Source: Actinomyces bovis (GTDB taxonomy: Bacteria > Actinomycetota > Actinomycetes > Actinomycetales > Actinomycetaceae). From it: DNA of 64,000 nucleotides. Below are positions 34,701 through 47,142 of this stretch, piece after piece (the stretch's first letter is position 1; the number at the start of each line of letters is the position of its first letter). The DNA lies in assembly GCF_900444995.1 (NCBI RefSeq), contig NZ_UAPQ01000001.1, positions 682,001 to 746,000 on the forward strand, given 5' to 3'. A model generated the notes under the pieces. It had not been told where the DNA came from. It searched no databases and saw only the letters and a program-made list of their open reading frames with translations. A program made the position numbers and the translations under genes.

Positions 34701-37700
34701 GCGGGAATCGGTCAGGCCGTACTGGACGGTGTAGGTCCCTTCAGCCGCCGGAGTGGTTAGGACGATGCTCTTGCCGCGCGGCTCCACCACCAGTGTGGGG
34801 TCGGAGGAAGAGACTAGGCCTGGCACCAATTCCAGAGGATCGCCGTCTGGGTCCACGTCGTTGCCCAAAACTGGCACGCTCACGTTCTTCCCGGGCCGCA
34901 CGTTTACCTGGTCAGGAACGGCTACTGGACGCTGGTTGGTGGTGGCAGCAGCAGCTACACCCACGCGCACCGTAGCGGTGGCGCTCTTCCCCAGCCTGTC
35001 CTTAACCGTGTAGGTGAACACGTCTGTGCCCGAGGACTTCTGGCCTGCCGTGTACTTCAGGCTGTTTTCATCTACCTCCACGGTGCCTAACTTTGGTGAG
35101 GAGGACACTCCTACCAGGGTCACGGAGTCACCCTCAGAGTCAATACCGGTCAGGGGCACGGGAATCTTCACGGTCTGTCCCGCCACGGCCCAGCCAGTGA
35201 CGTCCTTGGGATGAGGCGCCGTATTCGTGTCCTCATCCAAGGCCACAACGCTCACCGTGACCTGCGCGGAGGCGATATTCCCAGCAGCGTCGTGCACCGT
35301 GTAAACCAGGGTTCCGGTGCCGGGCTTGTCACCGGCCCGCACCCGGACTACGCCGTCGGATACGAAGGGGCTGGCAGTTGCTGCAGCGAAGGTGTGTTGA
35401 AGCTTGTCGTCAACGGTTAGCTTGAGACCGGCTGGGGAACGGTCGTTATCCAGAACGTTCACAGATCCGACGTCGCCCACGCGCACCACCAGGTTGTCGT
35501 CCGTGAGCACCGGGGGTTCTGTTGCAGACACCGGTGGGGCCGGAATGACCATGACTTGGCCCACCGAGGTACCTGCACCATTAGCCACCGTGTAGGTAAG
35601 TTGTTGGGTAGACGTCAAGCCACCCGGTGCGGTGATTCGCAGGATGTGGTGCTCTAGCAGCGCCACCACCAGCGGGGAGCCCTCAGGAAGGTGCACAGAC
35701 TGCGCCACCAGCACGCCACCGGCTGGATCGGAGTCATTGGCCAACACGTCTACTAGGGCCTCACCTCCGGCGGGCAAAGTGGTCACGTCATCCTGCGCCA
35801 CCGGCAGGCCCTGAGAATCGGCAGCCACCACGTCCACGCGAATGAAGCCGGTGGTAGCTGCCGGGCCATCGGTGACTTTGTATTCCAGGTAGTAGGTGCC
35901 CACGGTTTGCCCGGTCACGGAGACAATTGAGAGGTCTGGGTCCAGGCTGGCGCTAATGCCAGTGGTGGGTTGGGAGATGGAAGCGACCCGCAGGGTGTCC
36001 CCGTTGGCGTCGGTGTCATTTGCCCGGGGGTCGAGTTGTGCGGTCTGGCCTTGTGCCACCACCAGGTGGTCACCGTTGGCCACGGGGGCGATGTTCTCTG
36101 CACCGCGCACGTCAATCCGCAGTTGCCCTTCAGTGGTCTTTTTGCCATCAGAGTAGGTAACGGTGAGTTCTTTGATCCCGGTGCCTTGACCCAGGTCATG
36201 CACGGTCACGGTGCCATCCGCGCGCCAGCTCACATCCAGCCCAGCGGGAAAGGCCACCGATTCCAGATAGACGGCGTCACCGTCAGGATCGATCCAGTCC
36301 CCGGAAACATTGGTAGTACCGCGGGCCCCCTGCCCCAGGATCATGGTGGAGATACGGGTCTGCTTGGGGCCCTCGTTTACCTCCCATGGATGCACGGTCA
36401 ACGTGACGTTGGCGGTATCAGTGCTGCCGCCGTCGGAAAGCTCATAAACAAAGCTGCTGGTGCCGGTGGCCTCCGCTTTGATGCGCGCCTGCAGGGCAGC
36501 GCCGTCACGTACCTGCACCACTTCACCGAGTTCCGGTTGGGTAATGGGCTTAGCGACGAGCACATCGCCGTCAGGATCGGTGTCATTGCTGATCACTGGC
36601 AGGCTAACTGAACGCCCTGGGCGCACCCCGAACTCGTCGTCGATGGCGTCAGGTGGGGTGTTTTCATCGCGCCGCTCAGCTGGGGACTCCTGGTCGGTGC
36701 GGGTAGTGTCGTCCTGCTTCTCATCGTCCTTCTTGAGATCAGAGTTGATCTGGTCCCAGTTGTCGACCTTGACCATGTCCTCGTCAGGCAGCCAGATACC
36801 ACCGTCTTGGGTGTTGTTCAGGACGATTACTCCGCGGTTCATGCGGAAGACGGCGGTGTCCGCTGCATTGAGGTCTGCCCGGTCCTCGTTGCGGTCGTCG
36901 GCGTCATTGGTGCAGTCGCGCAGGTAACCGCCTTGGCCGCTCCAGGCGGAGTAGACGCAGGAGCGCATCCGGGCTGGCCGCGCGGGTTTGCCGCCGGGGC
37001 TGTGCTTGGGCACCGGCGTGACCTTGCCCGCTCGGTCCACGCGCAGCAGCGCCTCAGAAGAAGCCACGAGGACTTCCTCAGAGTCGGGTCCGGGCACCTG
37101 CAGCTGCAGTTCGGTGCCATTCAGCTTCGCGGTGGAGCCGTCTTGGCGTATAAGGGTTCCCGAAGCGCGATCCAGGACCACCGTCTGTTTGCCGACTGCG
37201 GATACCTGTAGGTCCGCGTTGGCTCCCAACTCCGGTAGCGCGGTGGTGGTTTGGTCCTGCTGGCTGCCTGCCGGGGTGATGGTGGTGATTCGCTTGGTCT
37301 CTGGGGAGACGATGTGGGCGGTGCCCTCCAAGCCCATGGCGAGGACGGCGCCCTTCTCGTCCCGGAGAATCGGTTCAGTGACGGTAGGCTCAAAAGTGCT
37401 CTGTTGCGAGGCTGGCATGACCCAGATTGAGCCGCTGGTGGGGTCTGCGATTCCCAGGCGGTCTCCACCAAGCTGCATATTGTCGGCGTTTTGCACTGGG
37501 GAGAGCAGGACGTTCTTAGCCACGTCCACTTGGGTGAAGGCGCCGGATTCGTGGTCGGCTACATAGACGGTGCCAGCTTCCTGGGAGACGTCGAATTTGG
37601 CCGAGGCGGCGCGCAGCCCGCCGTCGATGACATGCGCCGGGTAGTTGAGGTGGCCCACAGCGCGCAGGTTCTGGTTGGTGACCCAGACTCCGCCGTCGTG

Positions 37701-37814
37701 CAGATCAATCTCGCGGATCACCACGCCGGGGTGCAGCAGAGCCATGACGACGGCTCCCGCCGATAGCGTCCCCGCCACACTGGCGGCAATACGTCGCAGC
37801 GGCATAAAGCTCAT
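31788..37814 (-). CDS. Giant Ig/cadherin-like and fibronectin-III repeat surface protein
   Basis: About 2008 residues from the ATG at 37814, which has AGGAG seven bases upstream; upstream in-frame codons lack such a site. An N-terminal signal or anchor segment (about 1-30) precedes a beta-propeller-like region (about 30-330) and an acidic linker. About nine tandem Ig/cadherin-like repeats follow, marked by calcium-type motifs such as NDTDPDGD, NDVDPDGD and NDSDPDGD. Three fibronectin-III domains (about 1450-1725) and a Cys-containing C-terminal region complete it. No sortase motif or C-terminal membrane segment is seen. It is the first gene after rpoC and matches the Fn3 gene of the bifidobacterial PFNA cluster, proposed there to contact host factors. 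Adhesion is a reasonable inference. Confidence 0.9.
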   Translation of the reverse strand: MSFMPLRRIAASVAGTLSAGAVVMALLHPGVVIREIDLHDGGVWVTNQNLRAVGHLNYPAHVIDGGLRAASAKFDVSQEAGTVYVADHESGAFTQVDVAKNVLLSPVQNADNMQLGGDRLGIADPTSGSIWVMPASQQSTFEPTVTEPILRDEKGAVLAMGLEGTAHIVSPETKRITTITPAGSQQDQTTTALPELGANADLQVSAVGKQTVVLDRASGTLIRQDGSTAKLNGTELQLQVPGPDSEEVLVASSEALLRVDRAGKVTPVPKHSPGGKPARPARMRSCVYSAWSGQGGYLRDCTNDADDRNEDRADLNAADTAVFRMNRGVIVLNNTQDGGIWLPDEDMVKVDNWDQINSDLKKDDEKQDDTTRTDQESPAERRDENTPPDAIDDEFGVRPGRSVSLPVISNDTDPDGDVLVAKPITQPELGEVVQVRDGAALQARIKAEATGTSSFVYELSDGGSTDTANVTLTVHPWEVNEGPKQTRISTMILGQGARGTTNVSGDWIDPDGDAVYLESVAFPAGLDVSWRADGTVTVHDLGQGTGIKELTVTYSDGKKTTEGQLRIDVRGAENIAPVANGDHLVVAQGQTAQLDPRANDTDANGDTLRVASISQPTTGISASLDPDLSIVSVTGQTVGTYYLEYKVTDGPAATTGFIRVDVVAADSQGLPVAQDDVTTLPAGGEALVDVLANDSDPAGGVLVAQSVHLPEGSPLVVALLEHHILRITAPGGLTSTQQLTYTVANGAGTSVGQVMVIPAPPVSATEPPVLTDDNLVVRVGDVGSVNVLDNDRSPAGLKLTVDDKLQHTFAAATASPFVSDGVVRVRAGDKPGTGTLVYTVHDAAGNIASAQVTVSVVALDEDTNTAPHPKDVTGWAVAGQTVKIPVPLTGIDSEGDSVTLVGVSSSPKLGTVEVDENSLKYTAGQKSSGTDVFTYTVKDRLGKSATATVRVGVAAAATTNQRPVAVPDQVNVRPGKNVSVPVLGNDVDPDGDPLELVPGLVSSSDPTLVVEPRGKSIVLTTPAAEGTYTVQYGLTDSRSEPVTGLLTVVVSADAPLLAPIARDDIVATADTANSSAVSVNVLDNDSDPDGDVHSDELTTTDEGVSVSGGTLTIPVNETARYVLYTLTDPDGLTASAVVFVPGSKVSGPEINATKAQELQVKAGESVSIPLADYVITREGHSVQLTDAAKVSASLGWDGTPLVKDATTLSFGAAKDYSGPSSVTFEVTDGKDLNDSDGRVASLTLPITVLPAGNQAPTITPTNIEVAAGDAAVTVDVSKWVTDPDGEEPSSMTYSIEPSLNGASASLSGTTLSVNADATTKQGSAGQVNVTVKDAGGATATGTAQVSVVASTKERIQVSPISVTTNAGKTVSVDLAQSASNPFPDTPLHVVGTPTASDAGSVTVEGTKLGITPPAGTNGTTTVAFRLGDKTNDPAREVEGSVQVTVKDKPAAPTAVTASSAAAGTATVTWSAGAANGDPISGFTVFDETQGDSKACGQVTTCLIESRKNGVDHTFHVVATNGVGDSPASASATTNIDVVPGVVTAPTGTPGDNQATFNWTAPENEGSAISGYTVYLSGPDGVKEQTVTTTSATFTGLRNGAAYTATVTATNKKGTSKISGASKAVTPYGRPEAVPQLQAQAASLGTGGSSDRVNVSWTAAGGNGRDIAYYTLSWPGGSKRVESATSTTIESVNTSNSQVVFKITATNDTAAPATHTSAETSTSAWVVGLPPTPSGSGLQATGQGASINLTATAKEGNGWSASDLTVQWSANGSEWKGMNDLTGNGLAIGSAASISVRACGTKTGSTVCSQAATVGSVTPYEPPTSPAVSCAAGAVGQVRCSWSGAKDGGATSELEVDANGSIERIGLQDSGERTFNVGEGGTGKLCVYAVRPGQNVAASELGSGSRCASATAPSYPRKVGTFKGAYMTCSFGACSGRKAWRVGVDLQGWPPNTNVTCSGDWAGHQESTTVPVDGNGNYHGEPNWDGYWKGRLMSMDSSDFVGENWFTCR

Positions 37815-37877
37815 AAAACAGCTCCTGTCAGGACTGAACCCGCACCTGGGGAACTGGGTGACGGCGGGGCCAGCAAC

Positions 37878-37906
37878 ATGATCTAACCGATACCAGTCTT
37901 TGACAA
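37878..37906 (-). promoter_or_regulatory. Candidate sigma-70-type promoter for the surface-protein/MoxR cluster
   Basis: On the minus strand TTGTCA and GATCAT are separated by 17 bases, about 65 bp upstream of the ATG at 37814 and downstream of the rpoC terminator. Matches are four to five of six at each box. Only a start-site map could confirm it. Confidence 0.35.
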
Positions 37907-37948
37907 CCCAGAAACCAGACAATGGGTAAAGAACCCCATGCACTAAGT

Positions 37949-37978
37949 CCGGGCAGCTTCCTGCTGGAAGCTGCCCGG
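37949..37978 (-). terminator. rpoBC terminator
   Basis: A perfect 13-bp stem (CCGGGCAGCTTCC / GGAAGCTGCCCGG) with a TGCT loop lies about 58 bp after the rpoC stop codon. No T-run follows. It separates housekeeping transcription from the accessory cluster. Confidence 0.85.
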
Positions 37979-38035
37979 CCCCGGTGTGGTGATTCAATGC
38001 CGCCTGGCAATCAGCCCAGGCGACCCAAAATCAGC

Positions 38036-41989
<3,954 letters not shown>

Positions 41990-42080
41990 AGTTCCTACTT
42001 CCGATTGGTCATTGAATCGGTTGGTTCTTGGGGGCGTCGTCTGCACGTTTCCAGGGTGCAGGCGGGCCCGTGGGGGCTTG

Positions 42081-42108
42081 CCGGGAGGAGTTTGGGCTCC
42101 TCAACCGG
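42081..42108 (-). other. Hairpin in the rpoB-rpoC spacer
   Basis: AGGAG and CTCCT, flanked by CCGG on each side, can pair around a TTTGGG loop in the spacer between rpoB and rpoC. It may be an RNA-processing or pausing site; a complete terminator is unlikely in this operon. Confidence 0.4.
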
Positions 42109-42122
42109 CCAGCCCCTGGGTG

Positions 42123-45100
42123 TCAGATCTCGTCTATCGAGGCGGGGGCTCCGGGGCGGCGGCCCAGGTCGAAGCCCAACTCCTCGCCGACGCGGCGGTC
42201 GTCGTCGTTGTCGTCAAGGGCAATGGTGTTGCCCTCAGCGTCCAGCGCCTCCACGTTCAAGCACAGTGACTGCATCTCCTTCATAAGCACCTTGAAGGAC
42301 TCGGGGATGCCTGGCTCGGGGATGTCCTCGCCCTTGACGATGGCCTCGTAAACCTTCACGCGGCCATTCACGTCGTCGGACTTAACGGTGAGGATCTCCT
42401 GGAGGGCGTGGGCGGCGCCGTAGGCCTCCAGAGCCCACACCTCCATCTCACCAAAGCGCTGGCCACCGAACTGTGCCTTACCACCCAGCGGCTGCTGCGT
42501 AATCATGGAGTAGGGGCCGGTGGAGCGGGCGTGGATCTTGTCATCCACCAGGTGGTGGAGCTTGAGGATGTACATGTAGCCGACCGAGATCGGGTACGGG
42601 AAAGGCTCACCGGAGCGGCCATCGAAGAGGCGGGCTTTGCCGTTGGGCTGCACCAGTTCGAAGCCGTCAGCATTCGGGATGGTGGAGTCCAGCAGACCCA
42701 TGAGCTCGTCGTCACGCACACCGTCGAACACCGGGGAGGCCACCGGAGTGCGGGGCTCCGCCTTCACGCCGTTCTCGGGCAGGCGCAGGGCCCAGTCCTC
42801 GCCAGACTCACGGGCCTTGGTGGCGTCCCAACCGCGGGAGGCCACCCAGCCCAGGTGCAGTTCAAGCACCTGGCCGACGTTCATACGGCTGGGCACACCC
42901 AGCGGGTTGAGGATGACATCCACCGGGGTGCCGTCAGCCAGGAAGGGCATGTCCTCAATCGGGTTGATCTTGGAGATAACACCCTTGTTGCCGTGGCGGC
43001 CGGAGAGCTTGTCACCCACGGTGATCTTGCGGCGCTGGGCGATGAAAACACGCACCATGCGGTTCACGCCGGCGGGCAGCTCAGCGTCCTCACTGGAGGC
43101 GTCGATCTCTCGCACGCCGGTGACGATGCCGTACTCGCCGTGGGGCACGCGCAGGGAGGTGTCACGCACCTCGCGGGCCTTCTCACCGAAGATGGCGCGC
43201 AGCAGGCGCTCCTCGCTGGTCAGCTCGGTCTCGCCCTTGGGGGTGACCTTGCCGACCAGGATGTCGCCGGAGCGGACCTCGGCGCCGATGCGGATAATGC
43301 CGCGCTCGTCCAGGTTGGCCAGGGTCTCCTCGGAGACATTGGGGATGTCGCGGGTGATCTCCTCGGCGCCCAGCTTGGTGTCGCGGGCGTCGACGTCGTG
43401 CTCCATGATGTGGATGGAGGTCAGCAGATCCTCGGCCACCACGCGCTGGGACACGATGATGGCGTCCTCGTAGTTCAGGCCTTCCCAGGTCATGAAGGCA
43501 ACCAGGAGGTTCTGACCTAGGGCCAGGTCGCCCTCGTTGGTGGCCGGGCCGTCCGCCAGGACGGTGCCAACTTCCACGCGCTCGCCCTCAGAGGCGACCA
43601 CGCGCTGGTTGTAGCAGTTGCCCTGGTTGGAGCGGCAGAACTTTGCGACCTTGTAGACGGTCTCGGTGGCGTCGTCGTTGGCGACTCGCACGAAGTCACC
43701 GCAAACCTCACTGACCACACCAGCCTTGGTGGCCACGAGCACGTCACCGGCGTCGACGGCGGTGCGCCGCTCCATGCCGGTGCCCACCAGTGGGGCGTCG
43801 GGGCGCAGCAGGGGCACGGCCTGGCGCTGCATATTGGCGCCCATCAGCGCGCGGTTAGCGTCGTCGTGCTCCAGGAAGGGGATCAGCGAGGTGCCGACGG
43901 ACACCATCTGGCGCGGGGACACGTCCATGAGGTCCACCTGGCTGGCGGCCACCAGGGCGGGCTCACCGCCGGTGACGCGGCACAGGACGTGGTCTTCAGC
44001 GAAGTGGCGGCCATCCTCGGTGAGGACCACATTCGCCTGCGCGATGGTGTGGCGGTCCTCGTCGTCGGCGGTCAGGTAGTGGACCTCATCGGTGATCTTG
44101 CCGTTCTTGACCACGCGGTAGGGGGTCTCGATGAAGCCGAAGGGGTTGATGCGCGCGAAGGTGGCCAGCGAGCCGATCAGACCAATGTTGGGGCCTTCAG
44201 GGGACTCGATGGGGCACATGCGCCCGTAGTGGGAGGTGTGGACGTCACGCACGTCCATGGAGGCGCGCTCACGGGACAGACCGCCGGGGCCCAGGGCCGA
44301 GAGGCGGCGCTTGTGCGTCATGCCGGCCAGCGGGTTGTTCTGGTCCATGAACTGGGACAGCTGGGAGGTGCCGAAGAACTCCTTGATCGCGGCCGTGACG
44401 GGCCGAATGTTGATCAGGGTGTTGGGGGTGATGGCCTCCACGTCCTGGGTGGTCATGCGCTCGCGCACCTGACGCTCCATACGGCCCATACCGGTGCGCA
44501 CCTGAGCCTGGATGAGCTCACCCACGGCGCGAATACGGCGGTTGCCCAGGTGGTCGATGTCGTCGTACTCGACGGCGACGTCGATGATCTCGCCGGCCCG
44601 CATGCCCTCAACGGTGGGCGCGCCAGAGTGCAGGGCGAGCAGGTATTTGATGGCGGAGACGACGTCGGCGATGCGCAGGACGGACTCGTCTAGTTTGGCG
44701 TCCAGACCAAGCTTCTTGTTGATCTTGTAGCGGCCAACCTTGGCCAGGTCATAGCGCTTGGGGTTGAAGTAGAAGTTCTCCAGGAGGGCGCGGCCCGCTT
44801 CAACGCTCGGCGGCTCACCGGGGCGAATCTTCTTGTAGATGTCCAGCAGGGCCTCGTCCTGAGTGGTGACCTTGCGGTCCTCGTCCAGGGAGACGAGCAG
44901 GGCCGGGTAGTCCTTGAAGGTTTCGCGGATCTCGGCCTCGTCCATGCCCAGGGCCAGCAGGAAGATGGTGATGTCCTGCTTGCGCTTGCGGTCGATGCGC
45001 ACGGCGACGCGGTCGGATTTGTCTACCTCGAACTCCAGCCAGGCACCGCGCGAGGGGATGAACTTGGCGTTGTAGAGGAATTTGTCGGTGGTCTTCTCGG

Positions 45101-45638
45101 TGGTGCGCTCAAAGTAGACGCCCGGGGAGCGGACCAGCTGGGAGACGACGACGCGCTCGGTGCCGTTGATAATAAAGGTGCCGCGCTCAGTCATGAGCGG
45201 GAAGTCACCCATGAATACGGTCTGCGACTTGATCTCGCCGGTCTGGAAGTTCTCAAAGTCCGCCTGCACGTAGAGCGGGGCGGCGTAGGTGAGGTCCTTC
45301 TCCTTGCACTCCTCGGCCGTGTACTTGGCCTCCTCGAAGCGGTGGTCGTGGAAGGAGAGCGCCATGGTCTCGGCGAAGTCCTCGATTGGGGAGATCTCGT
45401 CAAAGATCTCCTCTAGACCGGAGGTCTCAGGCAGCGAGCCGGGGTGGGCAGCGTTGGCAGCCTCCGTCCGGGTCCGCCACTTCTCATTGCCCATGAGCCA
45501 GTCAAAGGACTCAGTCTGGAGGGCGAGTAGGTTTGGAGCCTGCATAGGCTCCGGGATCTTCGCGAAATTGATTCGCCGAGACGCGGTACGGGCGGCGATT
45601 TCTTCTGCAGTGGGTGCAAAGGTGCGCGAGGCAGCCAA
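42123..45638 (-). CDS. rpoB: DNA-directed RNA polymerase subunit beta
   Basis: About 1171 residues from a TTG at 45638 ([13 protein letters not shown]), the same kind of start seen in mycobacteria, with GAAGGG six bases upstream; another TTG at 45656 lies on top of that ribosome site. The rifampicin region reads [20 protein letters not shown] followed by [11 protein letters not shown], with the usual sensitive-type Asp, His and Ser residues. Other conserved elements ([26 protein letters not shown]) are present. Transcribed with rpoC, 130 bp apart. Confidence 0.98.
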   Translation of the reverse strand: MAASRTFAPTAEEIAARTASRRINFAKIPEPMQAPNLLALQTESFDWLMGNEKWRTRTEAANAAHPGSLPETSGLEEIFDEISPIEDFAETMALSFHDHRFEEAKYTAEECKEKDLTYAAPLYVQADFENFQTGEIKSQTVFMGDFPLMTERGTFIINGTERVVVSQLVRSPGVYFERTTEKTTDKFLYNAKFIPSRGAWLEFEVDKSDRVAVRIDRKRKQDITIFLLALGMDEAEIRETFKDYPALLVSLDEDRKVTTQDEALLDIYKKIRPGEPPSVEAGRALLENFYFNPKRYDLAKVGRYKINKKLGLDAKLDESVLRIADVVSAIKYLLALHSGAPTVEGMRAGEIIDVAVEYDDIDHLGNRRIRAVGELIQAQVRTGMGRMERQVRERMTTQDVEAITPNTLINIRPVTAAIKEFFGTSQLSQFMDQNNPLAGMTHKRRLSALGPGGLSRERASMDVRDVHTSHYGRMCPIESPEGPNIGLIGSLATFARINPFGFIETPYRVVKNGKITDEVHYLTADDEDRHTIAQANVVLTEDGRHFAEDHVLCRVTGGEPALVAASQVDLMDVSPRQMVSVGTSLIPFLEHDDANRALMGANMQRQAVPLLRPDAPLVGTGMERRTAVDAGDVLVATKAGVVSEVCGDFVRVANDDATETVYKVAKFCRSNQGNCYNQRVVASEGERVEVGTVLADGPATNEGDLALGQNLLVAFMTWEGLNYEDAIIVSQRVVAEDLLTSIHIMEHDVDARDTKLGAEEITRDIPNVSEETLANLDERGIIRIGAEVRSGDILVGKVTPKGETELTSEERLLRAIFGEKAREVRDTSLRVPHGEYGIVTGVREIDASSEDAELPAGVNRMVRVFIAQRRKITVGDKLSGRHGNKGVISKINPIEDMPFLADGTPVDVILNPLGVPSRMNVGQVLELHLGWVASRGWDATKARESGEDWALRLPENGVKAEPRTPVASPVFDGVRDDELMGLLDSTIPNADGFELVQPNGKARLFDGRSGEPFPYPISVGYMYILKLHHLVDDKIHARSTGPYSMITQQPLGGKAQFGGQRFGEMEVWALEAYGAAHALQEILTVKSDDVNGRVKVYEAIVKGEDIPEPGIPESFKVLMKEMQSLCLNVEALDAEGNTIALDDNDDDRRVGEELGFDLGRRPGAPASIDEI

Positions 45639-45747
45639 CAGTTTCCCTTCCCTCAAGAGCGGGGCTTAGAGTGCGTGAGGTGGCGCGTTTCTGAGCGTTG
45701 GCTGGGCCGTCACTAGATAGCAATCCACACAATGCACGCGAAGCGCT

Positions 45748-45776
45748 AGCCTACACGGGGCCTATGTGCAGGTCTA
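45748..45776 (-). promoter_or_regulatory. Candidate promoter upstream of rpoB
   Basis: On the minus strand TAGACC and TAGGCT are spaced by 17 bases, about 110 bp before the rpoB start. The boxes are weak matches, but rpoB must have its own promoter here because the two surface-protein genes and terminators separate it from rplL. Confidence 0.3.
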
Positions 45777-45858
45777 TCTCGTAGGCGTGCCAGTGGTTGC
45801 GATTCCCACCACAGTCGTGGATACTGCGGAGCTTTCGCGCAGCCACGGCGCCCCGGCC

Positions 45859-46839
45859 TCAGCCACGGCGGTTGCGACGGCGGACCAGGAGCAGCAGGCC
45901 TCCCGTGACTACCAGTCCGCTGACGCCCACAGCCGCAGCGGTGAGGTTCACGCCGGTTGAGGACAGGCCCTTGCCTCCGGGCTGGCTCGGCGCGTTCTTG
46001 CCGGGGGTTGCTGGAGCAGAGGCCGCGGGGGTCGGCTGGGTGCTCGCCGACGGCGCGGGGGCGCCGGGGGTCGGCTGCGCGGTTGCCGGTGGTGTGGGCG
46101 CGCCGGGCGTTGGTTGCGCGGTTGCCGGTGGTGTGGGCGTCACGGCGGCAGCGGCCTTGACGCCGAGGTTGACGGCCACCTTTTCAGCCTGGGTGTCATT
46201 CCTGTTGGCTGCACAGTTGAAGCCCACCGCTAGGACGATCTGGGTGGTGGAGTGCGGCGCTAAACGCATCAGCGGGTCCTGCGTGCGTGTGCCGCTACCA
46301 CGCAGGCTCTCAGCCACCAGCACGGGCCGGTGGCCGACGTCGTCGGCGAGCAGGAGGTAACCAGCCATTCCCGGGGAGCTATAGGTGCCTGTGGGGATGA
46401 TTCTGCCTGCCAGGATGGGGTCGGCATTGAGGTCTATTGCCGCGCCTTGCACCCGGGTGTTCTGCCAGCCGAGCGTTAGGCCCACGTCAACTGGCTGGTC
46501 ACCGGTGTTGCGCAGTTCGAAGGTGGTGTGGGTGACCTCGTCGGCTGCCAGGGCGCCGGGGAGGACTGCATCTGTGGCAGCGCCCTCGCACTGAGGCGCC
46601 AGGTTCTCAAGCGTTATGTCTTCAACTAGGTCCGTGATGCTGCCGGGGTCGGTGTTGGCGTTCACGCAGAGCTGGCCGGATGTGCAGGGCCCCTGGGGGC
46701 CTCCTTGAGCTGCGGCCACGGAGCCAAGTACTAGCCCACCGAGCAGCAGGGGTGCGGCCAGCAGCATGATGAAACGTGACTTGGGGTTCACAGAATCGTT
46801 GCTATGGCGTCGCAAAAACCGGCTTTGCTGCGTCAGCAT
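45859..46839 (-). CDS. Surface protein with LSxTG sorting-like tail
   Basis: About 326 residues from the ATG at 46839, preceded by AGGAGG six bases upstream; the in-frame ATG at 46905 lacks this. Signal peptide about 1-45 (FIMLLAAPLLLGGLVLGSVA). A beta-rich domain (about 50-225) contains NTGDQPVDVGLTLGWQN and RNDTQAEKVAVNLGVK. A Pro/Thr/Ala stalk follows, then LSSTG, a hydrophobic helix and RRRNRRG. This is the layout of a sortase-anchored protein, but with Ser instead of Pro/Ala at position 2. Paralogue of 47143-48627. Function unknown. Confidence 0.82.
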   Translation of the reverse strand: MLTQQSRFLRRHSNDSVNPKSRFIMLLAAPLLLGGLVLGSVAAAQGGPQGPCTSGQLCVNANTDPGSITDLVEDITLENLAPQCEGAATDAVLPGALAADEVTHTTFELRNTGDQPVDVGLTLGWQNTRVQGAAIDLNADPILAGRIIPTGTYSSPGMAGYLLLADDVGHRPVLVAESLRGSGTRTQDPLMRLAPHSTTQIVLAVGFNCAANRNDTQAEKVAVNLGVKAAAAVTPTPPATAQPTPGAPTPPATAQPTPGAPAPSASTQPTPAASAPATPGKNAPSQPGGKGLSSTGVNLTAAAVGVSGLVVTGGLLLLVRRRNRRG

Positions 46840-46930
46840 GACAGCCTCCTGGGGCAGGGAGGGGCGGCGCCTCCGTTGACGCCATGAGGGAATGTCCGCA
46901 TTCAACCATTGTTCCGTAGTACATGGGACC

Positions 46931-46960
46931 GCAATTGCTTCGTTATACCCGCAATCTCTC
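46931..46960 (-). promoter_or_regulatory. Upstream element shared by the two LSxTG genes (copy 1)
   Basis: The stretch around GCAATTGCTTCGTTATACCC recurs upstream of the paralogue (48717-48740) with few changes, about 90-100 bp before each start codon. It may be a shared promoter or operator, or simply what remains of the duplication. Confidence 0.4.
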
Positions 46961-47018
46961 AGGTGCAGTCATATGCGGATCTTCTCGGCCTGCAGTTTGC
47001 AATCGGCTCCTAGACAGC

Positions 47019-47055
47019 GCCTCGCCCTGGCCACGGGTGGTGGCCAGGGCGAGGC
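47019..47055 (-). terminator. Strong terminator after the longer LSxTG gene
   Basis: A perfect 16-bp stem (GCCTCGCCCTGGCCAC / GTGGCCAGGGCGAGGC) with a GGGTG loop, about 90 bp past the stop codon at 47143. Its sequence and the next 60 bp resemble the terminator after rplL. Confidence 0.85.
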
Positions 47056-47142
47056 TTGAGCTAGTTCCCTTGCTATCCGGCTGCCCTTAGGAGGCGGCCG
47101 AAAGCATCGGGTTTAGCTTGCTGTCAGGGCGCTGGTGTGTTC

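Noticed and set aside
42408-43520. A 370-codon plus-strand frame opposite rpoB
   Set aside because: Same reason: composition is a mirror of rpoB and no family features are seen.
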